64,000 nucleotides of DNA from Cyanoderma ruficeps (Eukaryota > Chordata > Aves > Passeriformes > Timaliidae): NCBI GenBank assembly GCA_008694505.1, contig VZDJ01000056.1, positions 3,661,205 to 3,725,204 of the forward strand. Direction: 5' to 3'. Below are positions 48,701-64,000 of this stretch, piece by piece. Position 1 is the stretch's first letter. The number at the start of each line of letters is the position of its first letter. A program made the translations under genes and the position numbers. The notes under the pieces are model-generated. The model had not been told where the DNA came from. It did no database searches and worked only from the letters and a program-made list of their open reading frames with translations.

Positions 48701-51700
48701 GGTGAGGTGAGGTAAGGTAAGGTGAGGTGGGAGGGTCCCACACTGTGTCTCCGCCACCTGTCCCACTGGACACCCCCCTGCATGTCCTGTGCTGGGGATT
48801 CTGGTCACACTGCCAAACACCACCAGCTGTTTGACAGAAGCCCCTGAACCAACCTGACCTCACCTCTTGCCCCTGAACTGTCCTCCTTGTCCCCAAACTG
48901 ACTGTGTGCCTCTGGTTCCAGGGGTGTGCCAGGGAAGCGGTGTGGGACTATCCTGCTGCTGGCTGAGGAGCTGAGCAACTGCCGGGTGAGTACCCGTGTA
49001 CCGGCTGCAGTGCCGAGAGGGCTGCATGGTGTGTCAGTACAGAAGCTGTTGGTCCCAGGGGTGAGGAGATGGCTGGCAGTGACAGTCCCTGTCCCCAGGA
49101 TATTGTCACGATGCAGCTGTGTGCCAACAAGCTGGATAAGAAGGACTTCTTTGGAAAATCCGATCCTTTCCTCGTCTTCTATCGTAGCAATGAGGATGGC
49201 ACGTGAGCACGAGGACCCAGTGGGGCAGAGAGGGTGCCAATGTCATCAGACAGAATGGCCCAACCCTGCCCTTTCCCCCCAGCTTTACTATCTGCCATAA
49301 GACAGAGGTGGTGAAGAACACACTCAACCCGGTGTGGCAGCCCTTCACCATCCCCGTGCGTGCCCTCTGCAATGGCGACTACGACCGGTACAGGAATGGG
49401 GATGGGGACAGGGACAGGGGCAGCCATGGGGCCAGAGCAGGGTATGAGCAGCTGTTTGTGGGCTCGGCCCCGCAGTGGCAGGCAGCTGAGAACTGGGTCC
49501 CGATTGGGTTTTTTTCTCTTTTGCAACCCAAATTACATAAAGGCATCCCCCTCCTTTCCAGGGCCCCCACCGTGACCCAAATTTCCCGCTCCCTCCTGGC
49601 AGAGCCGCAGGCTGGGCAGGCAGGGCAGCTCTGCTGGAAGCTGGTGGGCAGGGTGCTCACTGCGGATTGGCCTGTGGGGCTGGGTGTCCCCAAATCAGAG
49701 GCTGGAGGGGCTGTGCCAGCCTGGCTGGTGGCTCACCTACTATGTGCCTTCACTTTCAGGACGGTGAAGATAGATGTGTACGACTGGGACCGGGATGGGA
49801 GGTGAGGGAAGGGACATCAGGGTGCTGCTGAAGCTTCCCAGGGCACCTTTCACCCAGGTGCTTGGCCATACTGACCCTGTGTTCCTCCTGCAGCCACGAC
49901 TTCATTGGGGAATTTGCCACCAGCTACCGGGAGCTCTCTCGAGCACAGAGTCAGTTCACAGTGTATGAGGTAGGGTGGTGGGTCAGGGTGAAGGCAAGGG
50001 TGCTGGGACTCCATGCTGGGACTGACCCACCCTTGTGCCTGCAGGTGCTGAATCCCAGGAAGAAATGCAAGAAGAAGAAATACGTGAATTCTGGCACTGT
50101 GAGTGGGGCTGGGGAGTTCCTGGGTCTCCTGCCTTCCAGGGGCTGGTGCTGCTCCACCCGGTGTGTGTGCCAGGCTGGGGGGGGTCCAGATCTGACCCCT
50201 GTGCCCACAGGTGACACTACTCTCCTTCTCCGTTGAGTCTGAGTTCACCTTCGTTGACTACATACGGGGCGGGTGAGTGGGGGACCAGGAGCCCCCCAGC
50301 TCCTCGAGGTCCCCCATGGCTGAGGGTCTCAGGGCAAGGACAGTGGTGACAGTGAAGGTTCAGCCTGGGGATGACAAGGGGGCAGTGGGGCTGGGAAGTA
50401 GACGCAGAATGGTGGTATGGCGCTGTGGGGTGCTGGCTGGGCAAGGGGATCCAGGCAATGGGTCTGGGCAGGGAAAAACCACTATGGGGCTGGAAGATGG
50501 TATCCCTGTGCCATGGGGCTGGCAGCCTTCCTTGCTCTCCCTCTAAAGGACACAGCTGAATTTCACTGTTGCCATTGACTTCACGGCCTCCAATGGTGAG
50601 TGCACCTGGTGTCTAGGGGGTCCCCATCACCGTGGGGCTGGCCATGGGGCAGGTGTGATGGGCACTGTGCTGCAGGGTTGCCATCACAGCCCACCTCGCT
50701 GCACTACGCGAGCCCCTACCAGCTGAGCGCCTATGCCCTGGCACTGAAGGCAGTGGGGGAAATCATCCAGGACTACGACAGTGACAAGCTCTTCCCTGCC
50801 TACGGCTTTGGTGCCAAAGTCCCACCTGACGGCAAGATCTCCCACCAGTTTCCTCTGGTGCGCCCTCCCTGTGGTACAGGGCTGAGAGAGAACCCAGACC
50901 CCCTGGCTGTGGGGCAGAGCTGGTCTTGGGGTGCCCACAGCAGCTTGGCGGGGAGGGGAAGCACCCTGGCCACATTCTGTCCCAGCATCCCACAGCCTGG
51001 GGGACACCAGGAGCTGTGGTCCCCCTTAAAGTGCCCATCTCTGTCCCCCAGAACAACAATGTGGAGAACCCCAGCTGTGTCGGCATTGAAGGCGTGCTGG
51101 AGTCCTACCTCCAAAGCCTGCGCACCGTCCAGCTCTATGGTCCTACCAACTTTGCTCCTGTCATCAACCAGGTGGCTGGGTGAGCACTGGGGGATTGTCC
51201 ACTTTGCCATCCCCAAATGCCATCTGTCCCACAGCAGGGTGGACTGCCCCCCACCACTGGGGTGCTTGAGGGACCCCATCCCTTTTCCCCATAGGACAGC
51301 TGCCCAGGTGACCGATGGCTCACAATACCACGTCCTCCTCATCATCACTGACGGTGTCATCTCTGACATGCTGCAGACCAAGGAAGCCATTGTCACCGTG
51401 AGTACACCCTTGTTGCTTTGAGTTCACCTTACATGGGCACTATCCTGGCTCACACTCTGCTCCACAGGCTTCCTCACTGCCCATGTCCATCATCATCGTG
51501 GGAGTAGGTCCAGCTGAGTTTGAGGGTGAGTTGGGACTTGGGGACAGCAGGGAAGAGGGATGGAAACATCGTCCCTTCCTCTGGGATGCCAAAGGCATCC
51601 AAAGGGCTGGTGCTTCTCTCCCCGGTGTTCACCCCACCGAGGCTTGGTGACACCAGCTGTCACCCCCAGCCATGGAGGAGCTGGATGGTGATGAGGTACG

Positions 51701-52012
51701 GTTGTCATCCCGGGGACGATATGCCGAGAGGGACATTGTACAGGTAACTCTGGCATTGAATCCAGACCCGCCATGGGTGAGAGATGCTCAGTCCCCCTTG
51801 CTGAACCCCACAGCAATAGAGTTGTTTCCAACCTGACTGCAAACTTTTTGCCCTCAAAGTTTGTGCCATTTCGGGATTATGTGGACGACTCAGGCAACCA
51901 AGTGCTGAGCATGGCCCGCCTGGCCAAGGACGTGCTGGCTGAGATCCCTGAGCAGCTGCTCTCTTACATGAAGACCCGTGACATCAAGCCTCGCCGGGCA
52001 GATCCCGAGTAG
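45751..52012 (+). CDS. CPNE9: CPNE9, copine-9 (calcium-dependent phospholipid-binding protein)
   Basis: Twenty coding exons: 45751-45827, 47302-47342, 47423-47469, 47686-47789, 47953-47992, 48608-48684, 48922-48985, 49099-49202, 49283-49387, 49760-49801, 49894-49969, 50045-50098, 50211-50272, 50549-50595, 50676-50857, 51052-51179, 51295-51397, 51468-51525, 51670-51743, 51860-52012. They join to 545 aa, the usual copine length. C2A spans about residues 18-140 (calcium-type Asp in [12 protein letters not shown]) and C2B about 150-280 ([26 protein letters not shown]). The C-terminal copine A domain, from about 300, has the metal-site motif DFTAS at Asp308-Ser312. Copines move to membranes when calcium rises; CPNE9 is largely neural. 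CPNE8 and CPNE5 are the nearest relatives, and the position between MTMR14 and BRPF1 supports CPNE9. The tail ends RRADPE without a long Pro-rich extension. Confidence 0.93.
48701..48730 (+). repeat. GGTRA pentamer array resembling splice donors
   Basis: Six consecutive pentamers, GGTGA, GGTGA, GGTAA, GGTAA, GGTGA, GGTGG, begin 17 bases after the end of CPNE9 exon 6. Each contains a GTGAG- or GTAAG-like donor core in the sense direction. Confidence 0.85.
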
Positions 52013-52558
52013 CTCTTCCATGAGCCATGGGACAGGCTGGTGGGGCCTTTTCTTCCGGTGGCCAGGGCATAACCATGGAGATGTGGCCCCATTAGGGAGA
52101 TAATCGGCTGCTATGGTTGGTCAAAACAGGGTTGGGACCCACTTCTGGCAGTGAGACCACAGGGCTGGACATCCTCGGCTGCCCCTTCCTCCTGCCCGAT
52201 GTCCAGCAGCAAGGCGGGACTGTCCCTCGGCCGTGGTAGTGCGGGCAGGGCAAGCGCGGGGGCGGACACAGTGTGTGCGTGTCCCGGGAGAGCAGCCTGG
52301 CGTCTGCCCCAGGGGAAGGCTGACCCTGAGTGCCTGCCGGGGGTGCCAGCCCCGCTGCTCCTTGGGGCAGCGGCCTCGCCCTGCTCCTGCCTGCGCCCCA
52401 TTCCTGCCTGCCCCCTGCTCCTGCCTGTGCCCTCCTCTCCGCCTCTGCTAACTCGGGCTGGCCGGCCTGCCTCATACCCTGCCCTACGGCCGGGGCTCCC
52501 ACCGCCGGGGGGTGCCGGGGCGGAGGGCAGGCGGGTCTCTACTGCGTTACCGACTGTA

Positions 52559-52564
52559 AATAAA
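52559..52564 (+). terminator. CPNE9: CPNE9 polyadenylation signal (AATAAA)
   Basis: A canonical AATAAA lies 547 bp after the CPNE9 stop codon in the context 'ctgtaaataaactgctc'. The 52013-52558 stretch between them has no recognisable coding content and is best read as the 3' UTR. G-rich sequence beginning around 52600 could act as a downstream element. Confidence 0.7.

Positions 52565-64000
<11,436 letters not shown>

Overview
This is vertebrate nuclear DNA, almost certainly from a bird. It holds four split protein-coding genes with GT-AG introns and matching intron phases, GC-rich CpG-type promoters, and several CR1-type LINE fragments of avian character. The order LHFPL4 (minus), MTMR14 (plus), CPNE9 (plus), BRPF1 (plus) is the conserved block found on human chromosome 3p25.3. 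There is nothing prokaryotic, viral or CRISPR-like here.

Layout. Positions 1-800 are a left flank that looks like the distal end of one or more 3' UTRs. LHFPL4 occupies 2176-12326 on the minus strand, in three coding exons separated by a 9.2-kb intron. That intron carries a CR1 fragment, a TAATTA-rich block that looks like an enhancer, and an old ~200-bp tandem repeat. A GC-rich head-to-head promoter region (about 12327-13932) separates LHFPL4 from MTMR14. MTMR14 (13933-45145) has 19 coding exons encoding 633 aa. CPNE9 (45751-52012) has 20 coding exons encoding 545 aa and starts only about 600 bp after the MTMR14 stop codon, behind a TATA box. BRPF1 begins at 53274 and runs off the right edge. 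Ten coding exons (1,055 codons) are present, and its C-terminal PWWP part lies outside the window.

I rebuilt the exon structures by hand. Every listed intron has GT and AG ends, and the exon lengths keep the reading frame (LHFPL4 248 codons, MTMR14 634, CPNE9 546, each including the stop). The genes do not form one pathway. LHFPL4 is a GABA-A receptor auxiliary protein, MTMR14 a phosphoinositide phosphatase, CPNE9 a calcium-dependent membrane-binding copine, and BRPF1 the scaffold of MOZ/MORF/HBO1 acetyltransferase complexes. They share only a conserved neighbourhood.

I found no previously undescribed system. The most unusual non-genic signal is a perfect 21-bp inverted repeat with a 4-base loop in the first BRPF1 intron. 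After it come the TAATTA cluster, a possible 3-nt microexon and splice-donor-like pentamer repeats in CPNE9, and a GC-rich inverted repeat upstream of LHFPL4.
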